Shown here: piece by piece, positions 13,216 to 25,033 of the stretch
How positions within the stretch are numbered: position 1 is the first letter of the stretch
How the letters are laid out: each line of letters starts with the position of its first letter
DNA from: Platerodrilus igneus
Lineage: Eukaryota; Arthropoda; Insecta; Coleoptera; Lycidae
Direction of reading: 5' to 3'
Length of the DNA stretch: 64,000 nt
NCBI GenBank assembly: GCA_036346225.1
Contig: JARFIW010000995.1
Coordinates: 2,753,716 to 2,817,715, forward strand
The notes under the pieces: model-generated
Seen by the model: only the letters and a program-made list of their open reading frames with translations
Told to the model about the DNA's origin: nothing
Database searches by the model: none
Made by a program: the position numbers and the translations under genes

Positions 13216-14984
13216 TTTTTATTATATTTATTATATTATATTTTTTTATTATATTATTTCTTATTACTACACAAGTCTAATTATGAGCGAAATATTACTG
13301 GTGGCATTTTATATTTATCCCAAAACATTAATTGAACTTGAGCATAAAAATTAAACAATTCTGTGTTTATTTTTTGTTACAAGTCTTACACTACTCAAAC
13401 TGGGGGAATACCATTTACCTACTTCACTAAATAGGAAACCCAATCAAAATTTATATAAATCCAAGGTTTATGAAAAAGAACTCATTTCTATAATTGCTGA
13501 GAGGCTAAATAATATCCATGATGAAAGTTATAAATAGATTTGCGAGCAATTACGACTATAGTCGAAAACTCTCATAACGATAGTTTGATCTCAATAGATG
13601 TTTGTTGTGTTAGTTTTATATAGCATGTATTTAAACCATTTCCGTTATACAATAGTGTGTGCCATGGAAGTTCTGAATTTTTCCACAGCAGCACATTGTA
13701 GGTGCATTTTTCTAAAAAAATACTAATATTTTATTTATTCGATAAATAAAGTGAATTGTAGTGTGCAATTTTGATGAAAATAAATAAAAATTATTCACAC
13801 ATTTTGGAAAGTTACTGGTTTTGTTTAAATCGCTCTATTATCAGCCAAAAAATACTTTTTTTCAGTTAAAAAACTTAAATGACTCTCACACAGACAATTA
13901 TTTTATAAGTAACTTTTATTAAAACCGTTTTAATTTGGGTGCCTAATAGGAAAGAAATTTGGATCTTTAGAAATTTCAAGATTGCCGCTACTGTGATGAG
14001 CTCTTAAATACTTTACTTCTGTTAGTACAAGAACTATCACAACACACAAACTCTGATTTGAATAAATTGAAACTCCATTAAAGCCTTGCGATCTGCATAT
14101 TTCTTCATTTTCAATTAATTTTTTCTTGCTATTTAATGCTAACTATTAATTTGTAAATAAACCTCATGCAAGCAATAGCTATCTTTCCACTATGATGCCA
14201 CCATGCGCCTAATAGTTTTCTAAATTAAATTACTTTGTATTAAGCTTTCAGCAAGAACATTATAAGAATTAGTCTAATTTTGTCTTACAGTAACTTTGCG
14301 CTTTTCTGATATTTATACTATTGAATATTATAAGAACGTTGCTGTAAATATTAGAGATAAATTAGGAACATGATGCTATACTTCAGTAATTAATATACAC
14401 AGTCATTTACTTTAGGTTTTTTGATCCTAAATTGTTAGATAATCAATTTCAGAAATAATAAAGCGAAAAGCCACTGACTATAAAAACTATGAAAAATTCC
14501 AGATTGGCTTTTTTGCGAACAAATGCGGTCAATACGTGCTCATTCTTTTTATAATGTGAAAGACTACCCGTAGAAGAATGTGCAATTTTATTATTTTCTA
14601 ATCTTCTTATCAGCAAAGCTTACAAGCATACAATGCAGTCAGAATGCATAAGATTGGAAAGCAAATTACACAAAAGAACGTGCACGCTTGACATTCCTTG
14701 TTTGACAAGGGACAAAGTCGTATTGAAGTTCTTTAGAGCCTTTGGAAGTTTTCTCTAAAGTTCGAACGTTAACAACAGTGTATAGAGAAGCACGGATACT
14801 TTTTAAAAGCGCATGCATAGGTGAGCATTCAGTGAAAGGCAACTTTAGTACATTTGTCCTAAACCATACGAATATAATTAATTTTAAATAGTTTCACATG
14901 TAACATACTTATATGTAAAATAAATTCACATAAGATTAGAAAAGATTATAAACTTAAAGTCTTTCGTTTCACAGAAAGTATTGC
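13216..14984. other. AT-rich DNA without recognisable gene
   Basis: Starts with a degenerate TTATTATA tract (13,215-13,265). I see no coding relic or structured repeat in the remainder. Confidence 0.55.
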
Positions 14985-15530
14985 TAAGAAAGCTCTGGTA
15001 ACGAAAACGAAAAGCCTCATCATCATCATCATCATTAGGTTTTCAGTCCTAGAACTGATTGGACGCGTACCCTCATTGTTTCCTAGTCTGAACCAACCTA
15101 CACATTTCCCTGAAATTTCCACAGTCTGCATCTATCACTATCTGTGTGCTAAAGACTGATCTCGGTCTACCCCTACCTCTCTTTTTCTATCTCTGCTTGT
15201 AGTATATCCCGTACTATTTCCCAGAAATTACCTTCTATTTCTCCTATTTTTCATTTTCCACAGATATCTTTATTCCTCTACTGTTTCTACAACCTATTTG
15301 TTATTAACTTTGTCTGTCCATGCTACCATCTTCAAACATCTGAAGCACAACATTCCAGAAGGCTTCTATCTCTTACTGTCTGTTTTTCTTACTGCCCCTA
15401 TTTCATAGATGCACTGTGCTGTGCTCCACACTATGCTTTGAACAGTTTTCTTTTTGTATCTATGTTCGTTGTCTTTGAACATAGCGCGCTGTTCTTTCTT
15501 GTTTGATGCAGTTCAGTCACCTATTGTTTT
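14985..15530 (-). mobile_element. RTE-like LINE, 3' fragment (subfamily with TGATGA tail)
   Basis: On the minus strand this is the end of a non-LTR retrotransposon. It terminates in a short (TGATGA)n tail (15,018-15,036 on plus) preceded by the conserved terminal block that encodes the last RT residues elsewhere (CTGATTGGACGCGTACC on plus). It is 5'-truncated and carries indels, so no frame is open. The segment at 39,625-40,138 matches it throughout, and the plus-strand fragment at 41,139-41,352 is a third copy of its end. It lies downstream, on the minus strand, of module M and the longer LINE at 16-18 kb. Confidence 0.75.
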
Positions 15531-15534
15531 ACAG

Positions 15535-15745
15535 TTATGTACCATATTTCTTCGATATTCAGTGGTATATGAAGGGGGGGGGGCAGTCTTTGGCTGCCAA
15601 GTTTACCTAGCACCTGAACCTTTGTCGAATTAATCATTTTTCCAATTTATTCTTTCGCACAATCAACATTAGTTGAAAATATTTTACAACCAACACCTGT
15701 AGTTGTTCATAATAATCATCAGATTTAAGAGCACTTACCTTTACC
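15535..15745 (-). repeat. Module M, copy 1 (LINE-associated non-coding block)
   Basis: A ~210-bp block recognised by the plus-strand order GATATTCAGTGGTATATGAAG, G-run, TTTGGCTGCCAAG, GAATTAATCATTTTTCCAAT, TTCGCACAATCAACATTAG, CACCTGTAGTTGTTCATAAT. Other copies are at 15,880, 31,155, 40,139/40,763 and 40,985. It has no coding potential, and each copy is adjacent to a LINE fragment. Confidence 0.75.
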
Positions 15746-15879
15746 TGTCATTGGGTTTTACATCTTAAAACTGGTTGGACTTGTACCTCAGCTTATTTAT
15801 GTTCTGAGCTAGCCTACGGCGTTTCCTGCAGTTCTCACAACAGCAGATATACAGCTCGATTCCCTTCTATTGTTTTCTA
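15746..15879 (-). mobile_element. Short LINE 3'-end fragment between two module M copies
   Basis: The plus-strand text ACATCTTAAAACTGGTTGGA followed by CTTATTTATGTTCTGAGCTA and AGCCTAC matches the terminal block of the LINE 3' ends at 16.1 and 41.4 kb. The rest of the fragment is too diverged to place. It is sandwiched between two module M copies, as is 40,916-40,984. Confidence 0.55.
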
Positions 15880-16085
15880 ATTATATGCCCTATTTCACCG
15901 AGATTCAGTGGTATGTGAAGGGGGTTAAGCAACCTGTGGCTGCCAAGGTTCCCCAACACTTAGACATTTGCCGTATTGATAGTTTTTAAATAAATCCTTT
16001 CGTACAATTAACATTATTTGAGAATATTGCAAAACCAATATCTATAGTTGTTTATAATAATCACCATGTTTAAGTACAGTTATTT
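15880..16085 (-). repeat. Module M, copy 2
   Basis: Same block as 15,535-15,745, with AGATTCAGTGGTATGTGAAG, GTTAAGCAACCTGTGGCTGC, AACACTTAGACATTTGCC and CTATAGTTGTTTATAATAAT. It directly abuts the 3' end of the following minus-strand LINE. Confidence 0.8.
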
Positions 16086-18468
16086 TTTTTGTCATTAGTT
16101 TTTCCATCTTACGACTGGTCGCAAGCGTACCTCCATTGATTTCTATTCTTAGCTAGCCTACACATTTCCCTGAAACTCATACAGCATACATCTTTCACTA
16201 TCTGTGTGCAGTAGTCTAACCTAGGTCTATCTCTTCTTCTCTTTTTTCCTATCTCTGCTTCTAATATATTCCGCACCATTCCCTCATGTCTTAGTATGTG
16301 GTCCATTATCCTATCTTTCCTATTTTTTACTGTTTTCTACATAGTTCTTTCTTCCCCTACCATTTCTAGTACCTCTTTGTTCTTAACTTTGTCTGTCCAT
16401 GTCTGTAGCACCACATTTCAAAGGCTTCTATTTTTTTCTTGTCTGCTTCTCCTACTGTCCAGGTTTCAAAGCCATACAGGGCTGTGCTCCACACTTATGT
16501 TTTAAGCAATCTTTTCCTTGTTTCTATGTGCTCTTTGAACACAGCAGTTGCTTTTTCTTGTTAAATTTAGCACGACCTTGTGCTAATCTTTGTTTTATAT
16601 CTTTTGTGCTTTTCCCATTTTGCGTTAATTGACTTCCTAGGTAGCAGAAATCCTTAACCTCTTGTAAGTTCTTGTTACCTATTTGTATTCTTGTTTTTGA
16701 TTTATTATCCCCTCTTTTGCATACTAGAACTTTAGTTTTATTTTTGTTAATTTTCATACCATATCAATCTTTTGTCCCTGCATATTAATTCCAAATTTCT
16801 TCCTGCATTTGACAGTATTCATTGCTTTTTCTGTGTACAAGTTAATCCCTGTCTCACCTCTTTCCTAATATTTACTTCTCTACTTTCTTGCTCTAATTCT
16901 ATTACTGTTGTTTGTTCTTTGTATAAGCTATGTACTATTCGTCTATCCCTATAACTCATTCCAATCTTTTTGAGTATTTCAAACATTTTTTTCCACTTTA
17001 CATAATCGAATGCTTTTTCTACATTTACAAACCCTATATATACGCTTTCCCGCTTCTCTATTGTTTTCTCCATTATCACCCTCAGAGCTAAAATGGCATC
17101 CCGTGTTCCCTTGTTTCACTTAAACCCAAATTGATCTTCTCTCAGTATTTCTTCAGCTCGATTTTCCATTCGTCTTTGCACAATTCTAGTTAATATTTTT
17201 GAAACGTGTGCTGTCAAGCTTATTGTTCGAAAATTTTCACATCTATCCGCGCTTTTTTTTTGGTATAGTTACTATGATGTTAGGTTTGAAATCTTTGGGC
17301 ATCTCGCCTGTCTCATACATATAGCTTACAAGTCGGAAAAGACGTTCTGTTACCGCTTGTCCAGCGGCTTTTCGAATTTCTGCTTGCACTTTATCTGTAA
17401 CCGGTGTCTTACCATTTTTCAGACTCTTTAATGCTAATTCAAACTCATCTCTAAGTATGAGATATCCCAGGTAGGTCATCCTTTTCAATGTCGGATTCCT
17501 GTTCTAATGCTGTTAATTCCTCTCCTGAATATAAATTCCTTATAGATTGGTGTCATTCAGATACTTTCTCTACATTTTCTATATTGACGTTCTCTCCCGC
17601 ATCTCTCATACTTTTGCTATATGGTTTTATATCCCTAAAATTCATTCTAATTAATTTGTATGCTTCGTCTGTCTTTCCTATTTGAATCTTAGTTTGTACC
17701 TCTTTGTCCTTTTCATCAATCCATTGTTCTTGAGCTTTTCTGCATTTGCGAATAATTTCCCATTTTATGGCTTTGTATCTCTGTTTTCCTGTTTTGTCTG
17801 ATCTATTTTTGTATTTTCGTCTTTCTTTTATTAAATTCAGGATATCCTTATTTTCTCTTTGTGTATACCCCAGAATATCTCTGGCCGCCATGTCTAGGGT
17901 GGATTTAATGTTATTCCATTTTGTTTCTACTTCCTTAGTATCAGAAATTTTCCCGATATCTTTGAGCAATTCATTTGACTTGTTTTCACATCTATCGTGA
18001 ATATCTTTATCTTTTAGCTTCTCAAAAGTCAAAGTGCCTTTTTCCGTTCCTCTTTTTCAGATTTTTAAATTTAAGTGCTGCCTTCATAATTGATTTCTAA
18101 ACCGTTGTCTAACAATAATGTAATCTATTTGATATCTACCTATATCTCCTGGCATCTTCCACGTGTATCGTCTTCTAGCATGTTGTTGAAATAATGAATG
18201 TGTGATGATTAAGTTGTTCTTGTCGTAAAATTCAACCAGCCTATTTCCCCTGTCATTTCTCGTGCCTAAACCAAATAAACTACTATCGCTCCTTCCCTAC
18301 CCTCACCTACCACTGCATTAAAATCCCCCGTAATTATTAAATTTTCATGTCCTTTTACGTATCTTAGTATGTCTCCGATATCTTTGTAGATCGCCTCTAC
18401 CCCTTCCTCACTGTAGCTAGAGGTGGGCATGTATACTTGTATTATTATTGTATTTACTGGTTTAGATT
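16086..18468 (-). pseudogene. RTE-like LINE copy, 5'-truncated, RT and linker, broken frames
   Basis: Non-LTR retrotransposon protein relic read on the minus strand. From its C-terminus: 16,109-16,306 holds the terminal RHEG..RNILE....RRRDRPR..Y..QI block; 16,524-16,757 the RT thumb-side segment with NKNKTKVLVCKRG; 16,819-17,079 the palm segment with VEKAFDYV and RQGL; 17,243-17,488 the segment with SLKNGKTPVTDKVQAE; 17,553-18,032 the endonuclease-RT linker. The piece encoding the catalytic FADD, present in the copy at 42 kb, is missing at about 16,757 (some 105 bp shorter). The upstream end stops inside the endonuclease region at the boundary with a Ty3/Gypsy fragment. Clade call RTE/BovB-like rests on the short single-ORF layout and the similarity of the endonuclease to the CFDP2/BovB type. 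Dead copy. Confidence 0.85.
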
Positions 18469-18469
18469 C

Positions 18470-19190
18470 AATCTATCAGCTTCTTGGTTGGATACAGCAT
18501 ACACTTCGGTCCACTTCGTAAAATAGTTCATAACCAGCAAGATGTACCTATTTCCGAAGTCAGCCTCGAGGAATGGGTCGGCAATATCGATTGGCACTCT
18601 CTCAAACGAGTTCCCCGCATTGAACTGCTTCGTTGGAGCCTTACGGCATCACATTGGTGCACACAGATTGCCACTTGTGGCATCCTCTTTAACATCGTCC
18701 TTGCAGCCTATCCAGTAAAATTGTGCTCGGACTTTCTTCATGGTTTTATAACCCCAAAATGCCCTCCCGAAGGTCCATTTTGTAGACGTCATAAAATCTC
18801 CAGAACTCGGTTTTATGAACAGCCGCCTGAAGAATACTTCGTTCTTTAAGTATCTCACCAAGATCCCATTCTCTACTTTAAAGGAATCCCATTGTACCCA
18901 GTACGACTTCAGGATGCTACTCGATAGACTAATACCCTTCTAGGATTAACGCTTTCCTCTGACTTTACACTCAGAATGACACCTAGGTCTTTGTTATTCT
19001 CCTGTTCGGCTAGGAACTATAGAAGCTGCCACTCATCATTGATTACGATCGCCCGACTAGGTAGATCACACTTCTTCACAAACTGTGAACAATGGCTACA
19101 ATATTCAGGGCAAGGTTCTCTCAAAAGCGCAGCCGCATTACGATAACTTGCACCAGCACGATGTTCTGTGTCGAAATCATATTTCTACAA
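18470..19190 (-). pseudogene. Ty3/Gypsy pol fragment: integrase N-terminus and start of core
   Basis: The minus-strand translation from about 19,090 down gives a pre-integrase region (KSYWVQWDSFKVENGILVRY), then the H2C2 zinc-binding segment with RAQFYWIGCKDDVKE and a closing NLCA, and finally the start of the integrase core with NYFTKWTEVYAVSNQ at 18,475-18,530. Internal stops and frame changes mark it as dead. It has no visible LTRs. Both edges coincide with the truncated ends of two overlapping LINE copies, so it may mark a rearrangement or be the remnant of a larger insertion. Confidence 0.8.
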
Positions 19191-20640
19191 CCTTTCTATT
19201 CATCTGGCGTCTTACTTCTATTAAATTCAGGATATCCTTTGTTATCCATGGTTTCTTATTTTCTTTTTGTGAATACCCCAGAATATCTCTGGCCGCCATG
19301 TCTAAGCTGGATTTAATGTTATTCCATTCTGTTTCTACTTCCTTAGTATCAGAAATTTTCTCGATATCTTTCCGCAATTCTTTTGACTTTTTTTTCAAAT
19401 CTTTCGTGGATATCTTTATCTTTTAGCTTCTCAAAATCAAAGTGCCTTTTTCCGTTCCTCTTTTTCAGATTTTTAAATTTAAGTACGGCTTTCATAATTA
19501 CGAGGTTGTGGTCAGTGTCTATATCTACTTCCGGGTAGCTTCTCCAGTCTTTTACTTGATTTCTAAACCGTTGTCTAATAATAATGTAATCTATTTGATA
19601 TCTTCCTATATCTCCTGGCATCTTCCACGTGTATCGCCTTCTAGCATGATGTTGAAATACTGTATTTGTGATGGTTAAGTTATTCTTGTCGCAAAATTCT
19701 ACCAGCCTATGTCCCCTGTCATTTCTCGTGCCTAAACCAAATAGACTTATTATCGCTCTTTCCCTACCCTCACCTACCACTGCATTAAAATCCCCCGTAA
19801 TTATTAAATTTTCATGTCCTTTTACGTATCTTAGTATGTCTTCGATATCTTTGTAGATTGCCTCTACCTCTTCCTCACTGTAGCTAGAGGTGGGCATGTA
19901 TACTTGTATTATTACTATATTTACTGGTTTAGATTCAAATCTAACCATGAGTGCTCTTTCGTTCTTTTGTAAGTAGTTTTCTACACGTTGTCCTATCTTT
20001 TTTCGCATAACTATCCCCACACCCGAATTTCCTTCCTCTGATCCTGTATGATTTACCCTGAAGTCTCCACTCCAAAAATCCCCCGCCTCTGGCCAGCGGA
20101 CTTCGCTAATTCCTACTATGTCTAGTGCTCACTTATCCATTTCGAGTTTCTGGTTCTCTAGCTTACCTACTTGTTTCATACTTCTGCCATTCCACGCTCC
20201 GACTCGTAGATTGTTCACGGATCTTTTTCTATTCTTTCGGATCACATCCTCCGAAGTAGTCCCCTCCCGGAGATCCGAATGGTGGATTATTTTACCTCCA
20301 GAATTTTTTACCTCAGAGGATGCCATCATGTTTAACAATGTCTGTACGTAGTTTATTTGGGAGGTAATGTGGTGGTTTCTCGTTGCATTCCACATCGCAG
20401 TAGTGTGTCTTAGTATGTCATACCAACCACTATGCTCTCTGCCACTATAAGTGCCGAAAAAGCTGCTGCCCTTTTTCGGGGGCCTGTCTTATTCTGGTTC
20501 CTCACTAAAGACCCCACTAATTTGGTTAAACCCATAGTTCGGCTCTTTAGCTCATTGAAACGCGCAAGCCATTCTACCGTTCTAGTACTTTAGAACGTCG
20601 TCAAGGTGCAGGTCCGTTCAGAATGGGAAAAGCCTCATAG
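19191..20640 (-). pseudogene. RTE-like LINE copy, endonuclease half with 5' leader
   Basis: Minus-strand LINE piece with the apurinic-like endonuclease almost intact. The N-terminal RVGAWNGRSMKQVGKLENQK is at 20,129-20,395. An uninterrupted frame at 19,349-20,020 includes IVIIQVYMPT, the GDFNAVVGEGRE motif, a YTWKMPGD..RYQIDYI block and the DTDHNLVIMKA catalytic block. The linker continues to 19,191, where the copy ends abruptly. Sequence from about 20,395 to 20,640 is the 5' leader shared with 44.46-44.65 kb. The part at 19,205-19,940 duplicates 17,815-18,468 of the neighbouring copy but lacks that copy's 66-bp deletion, so the two are separate, diverged copies. Confidence 0.85.
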
Positions 20641-20984
20641 CAATGATTTTTATTAGGAAGCATTGTAGACAATAAGCTATTTTGCATCATATACAAATTA
20701 ATTTATTGTTTAATTTATAATTGCTGTATAGATTAAACGAATGTGTCATTGTATCATCTCTAACTCAAACAGCAACAAATCTTCGGTAAAAATTATACAG
20801 GCGAAAATGTATATTAAAAATAAATAAGAACTCTGCAATAATTCGAATTAGACATAATAAAACCGCTTAACTACAAATTATTTTAAACTAGATACGTATT
20901 TCGACTATTAAATGGTCATCAAAACTTAAAAATATTGAATGTATGAAATTGTTTTATAAATTCATAGCTGATTGGTTAAATTAT

Positions 20985-21460
20985 TCTGAAAAACGTTTTG
21001 TTTATTGGTGCCTGGATTAATTTGTCCTGAAAGAAGTTTTTGTATTAAATGAATCGGATAACCATTACTTATTAATATATTAATAAGAATCTTTCTGTGT
21101 TTGGTATATAAAGATGGATGAGAAATCTGTTTAATTCTTTGTTATAAACCCAATATTAGATTTATTTTTGTATCTGTTGAATGATAAGAATAAAAATTTA
21201 AATATCTCACTGAATTTATCGATTTTTGATACAAACCCAAAATGAATTAGCTCTTGTTATTTCGTATAAGTATTGTGTCAAAGAACTTAACTTATCTATT
21301 AATCTCTTTTTCAACTGTGAATTGAATACATAAATTATAACCATTAAATACTGATAAGATATCTTCCCTTTTATCATGAGGAACTACTGTTATTTTTTCA
21401 TCGACAAACCTTTTTGAGGGATAACGGTTACGTACAAGTTTTAGATTTGTATATCTTTCC
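20985..21460 (-). pseudogene. Penelope-like element relic, RT C-terminal part
   Basis: One minus-strand frame stays in phase for about 475 bp with only a few stop codons. It reads through a PHDKREDILSVFNGYN block, an IQFTVEKEINR block, FFDTILIRNN, INSVRYLNFYSYHSTDTKIN, LILGL, KQISHPS and ILINILISNGYPIHLIQKLL. The order and spacing match the C-terminal RT region of Penelope-like elements and parallel the relic at 50.2-50.7 kb (SGRYLNYHSFHLIHIKIN and IILGL). The GIY-YIG endonuclease is not visible downstream. No long open frame exists, so frame-based gene calling would miss it. Confidence 0.75.
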
Positions 21461-21474
21461 TATTGTAGTCACCC

Positions 21475-21547
21475 GTCCGAGTAGCGTAATTGGTTAGTGT
21501 ATCAGCTGCGAAAGCCGAAGATGCATGTTCGAATCCTGTCCGGGACC
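21475..21547 (+). tRNA. tRNA-like sequence, probably a tRNA pseudogene or SINE head
   Basis: The segment has an A-box-like TAGCGTAATTGGTTAGTG and a B-box/T-loop GTTCGAATCC. Folded by hand, the acceptor stem pairs at about 5 of 7 positions, the anticodon stem at 4 of 5 and the T stem at 4 of 5 (with one G-U); the D stem is poor. The putative anticodon loop TGCGAAA lacks the usual T at position 33. These faults argue against a functional gene. It sits just past the 5' side of the minus-strand Penelope-like relic. Confidence 0.45.
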
Positions 21548-21824
21548 TTATATTTTAAATTTTTCAATTAGTAGCTCGGTTTGAAATGATTATTTAAGCT
21601 TTGCATAAAAGTCTGTTATTATTTGATCTTATCAATTAATATAACTGTGAAAATCGGTTTGCCATGTGCAATCACTAATATTTGTAATTAGTAGAGTTGG
21701 CTTATTGCAGTAAATTTGAGCGTTGCTATCTGTCTGTAACTGACATAAGTCAAAATCTTGACACTGACAGTTATGATTGACAAAAAATGCCAAACGTACT
21801 TGAAAGTTAGGTTGCTGTATGACC

Positions 21825-22628
21825 CTATTTAATCTACACAGAGTGCACAACGTTACAATGATCAATTTTTTTTCTTCTCTATCCCTTTATGATTACCTAT
21901 TTGTTTGAATTGATAAAGCAAAGTATAATGAAAAGAAATATTATTTATAAGTTTTGGAAAATATTAAAATACACCCTTCAATCAATCAATGTCATATGTA
22001 TCATTTATCCCAAAATTTATATGCTTTGAATTCAATCTAAAGTCACCAAAAACTACGTTTTTACCAAAGAAACCTGGAACGTTCTAGACCCCTTTATAAT
22101 ATATTACGTACTTTTAACGTATGCAATGTTTGTTGCTGACTTCGTTACACTTTTTATATAAATTAAGTAAATTCAGTACTGAAATTTAAATAGAAAAATA
22201 TCTTAAAATTAAATAAATCTGACCTGCTACGGCTTGTTCTTCGGATTGTGGATCAACACTCCTTTGTTGTCCTCATTCGTCTATCACTGGTCTGCTTCGT
22301 TGTATCCCTCGTTTTCCATAAAGCTTTGTTAGGTTTTATCTCTTCTCTTCGTATTTGTTTTATAACTAACTAGAACACTTCTCAACGCGTGTTTAATTAC
22401 ATGTACTATCACTTCTTCTGAATAAGCGTACTTTTACTGAAAGATATTCTTACTTGCATTACTTAAAATTAATAAAAGTCTATATACAGAGTGTTAAATA
22501 CTTGCTATTTCCACAACGTATGAATTACTTATTTCTCTGCTAAATACGCGTTCTATTGTTGTGAGATATGTTTACTTGCATTGCTTAAAACTAATTATGG
22601 TCTATATACAGGGTGTTAAATGTTTGCC

Positions 22629-22665
<37 letters not shown>
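21825..22665 (+). repeat. Unnamed dispersed repeat, copy 1, ending in (TA)n
   Basis: Starts near ACACAGAGTGCACAACGTTA and aligns with 27,132 onward through TTTATCCCAAAATTTATATG, AAAGTCACCAAAAACTAC, TGGAACGTTC and TGTGGATCAACAC. The right part holds two ~130-bp tandem units, each with TACTTGCATTGCTTAAA or similar and GTCTATATACAGGGTGTTAAAT-like text (near 22,480 and 22,600). It ends in the (TA)n tract 22,631-22,664. There is no coding potential. Superfamily unknown. Confidence 0.7.
22631..22664. repeat. (TA)n microsatellite at the end of repeat copy 1
   Basis: Uninterrupted TA dinucleotides following TGTTTGCCAT. Copy 2 of the same repeat also ends in a long TA tract. Confidence 0.95.
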
Positions 22666-23069
22666 GTTGTGAGCCACAAATTAATGCTGTGACTTGGGTA
22701 CTGCCAAATTATATTTATGAAGATGCAATAGCAAATATGATATTACGGTAAGATACAGTGTCATTTTCCTTGCCTGGCTATTAGTTCAGTAGAAAATATG
22801 TTGTGGATTTTATCAAGAAGCATCTATGAACAATCTTCTATGCATTCAATTTACAGCTTAGCTTAGACAAAAATTTTTATCTAATGATTATTTACTTATT
22901 AAGTAATCCTCACCTAATCCTTATTAGCAATTACAGAACCCAAACATTTCTTATGCAAGATACAAAATTCTTTTAAAGTTTCGGTATAATTTACCTATCC
23001 CTTTATTACCCCGTATGTCAGTGTAATTGACCAACGACGCTGGACAGATAATTAAGTAAAGATCAAAAT

Positions 23070-24165
23070 GTTTCGAACTCTTACCTCAAAATTGATAGAA
23101 ATTATTTCCTTAACAAATTATTTTTATAAAATTAAAACCTTATTCTAACTTAATTTAGTCAGATATCCTAACAGGTTACAAAAGAAAACAAATGTACACT
23201 TGCAATTGGTATTGTCAAATACTTTTTATAAAGCTTATAAAACTTTCATTTCCATTGTAATTAACAGTCTTGAATACTTCCCAATTTTATTTCAAATCTC
23301 CATTTCTTATCTGTCTCGCCGTAGAAATATCCGCGTGCAAAGTGCATTTATTGTTAATAGATTAAAATTAGCAATTGCTCTTGTACTAAAATTATTTACG
23401 TCGGAGATCGTTTAATTTTCGTAGAATCTTTAAAAATAATTATGCTTCATAATTTCTGAGTTACTTGTGGGACGCCATCAGAATATATTACAAATAACTC
23501 GAAACCTATATGTTGCATATCGTAAAATAAATTAAAGAATTAATCTTTACTCGAAACTTACATGTTGCTTAACGTTATCATGAATCAATGCAGAATGATT
23601 CCCGTTCTAATTCCCTACCATTCTATGTACCAAAACCAACTCAATACGCTATCTTCTCGATTCTTCTAGCTTTATTTCGAAGCATGACACATCGCGAATG
23701 ATGTAATAATTACCCTGATTTTGTGTTTTATTGAGTTATTAAGGTAAATCTATCGCAATCGTAAAAATTTGTCATTCTTTGCTTTGAGCAGAAATTTTTG
23801 TAAGAGTCAAATAATCTCGAGATCTGACCTCAAAATTGCTAAAAGAAACTATCCATTCACAAATAATTTTTTACGCAAAAGAACTTATACTATCTTAATC
23901 TACTTATTAATACACAAATTGTCTCTTTAGGTTTAAAACAAAATTATACTTGAATTTGGATCGTCAAATTCTTGCTGATATTCATATACAAAGGAATCGT
24001 TTCTATTTAGAATTAACTGCATCTAAAAATTTCTGGTTTCATTTTCCATTCTAATTAATCTTTATACGTCAGAGTATATTCCCTCAGTTTTCGCAAGTAC
24101 GTTTATTTTCAATAGATTAAAATAGCAGATGACCTAGCACCAAGACAACTTATCATTTATATTGG
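23070..24165 (+). repeat. Diverged tandem duplication with ~740-bp period
   Basis: Segment 23,070-23,420 and segment 23,815-24,160 share, in order, CTTACCTCAAAATTGATAG / TGACCTCAAAATTGCTAAAAG, CAAATTATTTTTATAAAA / CAAATAATTTTTTACGCAAA, TCAAATACTTTTTATA / TCAAATTCTTGCTGATA, and TTAATAGATTAAAATTAGCA / TCAATAGATTAAAATAGCAG. Similarity is clear but low, so the duplication is old. The open frame at 23,200-23,415 lies in one unit and is not conserved in the other. The rest of 22.7-25.0 kb shows no gene. Confidence 0.6.
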
Positions 24166-25033
24166 AGCAATAAATTAATCGTCGGTGCACTCCACAAAAA
24201 ATAATCAGTAACTATCTATCAATAATCGAATGTCAAAGGACTTTTCTTCAATTCTTGAATGCCTCTCCTCATTAAATTTTCGGTTCGAAGGTGTGAATCA
24301 TCCCATGATGTAACAATAAACTGCAATTTTATGTGTTCTTATATTTAAAAAGCTTTTAGTTTAGCATTTATTGCGGTCATAAAAACTATCATGTCTTTTA
24401 TTTAGGAATGAAACTTATAGTTGATTATCTCTATCCTAATATAATTTTGCGAGGTTTTGTAATAATTTATAGCCATTAAAACACATTATCTTATCTGGTT
24501 TTATAGTTTGCTGTTGCTATCGTTTTCCGCAAATTCCTTAATTGATGTGACGTTTATGAAAATTGTTTTCTAGCTTAAATATAATGGATTTTCAAAAAGT
24601 CTGGAACTATTTGTCTTTCAAAGCAGTGTATTAAGTTTATTAAATATTTTTAAAGAGGACGAATCTTTATGCATTATTGAACTAAGATATTAGAACTTGC
24701 GTACGGTTTATTCAGCCTGCGTAAATGCAATGAAACTTGTTTTTTGACTGCTACCTTTGAAGAATAAATATTTAGACACGGATTTTTCAATCAAAATGAA
24801 TGCTTTTGTATCTTTACGGATTAGACTTGTTTTAAGATTGGGTTTCGTTTTTAAATGGTGTTTAAACACTATATGTACTTAGAGCGTGTTATTTTACATG
24901 GGATTAGACTATTATATAAGGTAAAAATTAAATATTGAAAACTTTTACTTTTTTCAGATTCGAGTCGGCTCTTTTCTTACAGAATATGATACTCATAAAA
25001 GTCTTATGACCTACTCTACTTATTACATCTGTA

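Noticed and set aside
18484..18849. 121-codon plus-strand frame
   Set aside because: Shadow of the minus-strand Ty3/Gypsy integrase fragment.
21475..21547. Functional tRNA gene
   Set aside because: Acceptor and T stems have mismatches, the D stem is poor and position 33 is not T; kept only as a tRNA-like pseudogene.
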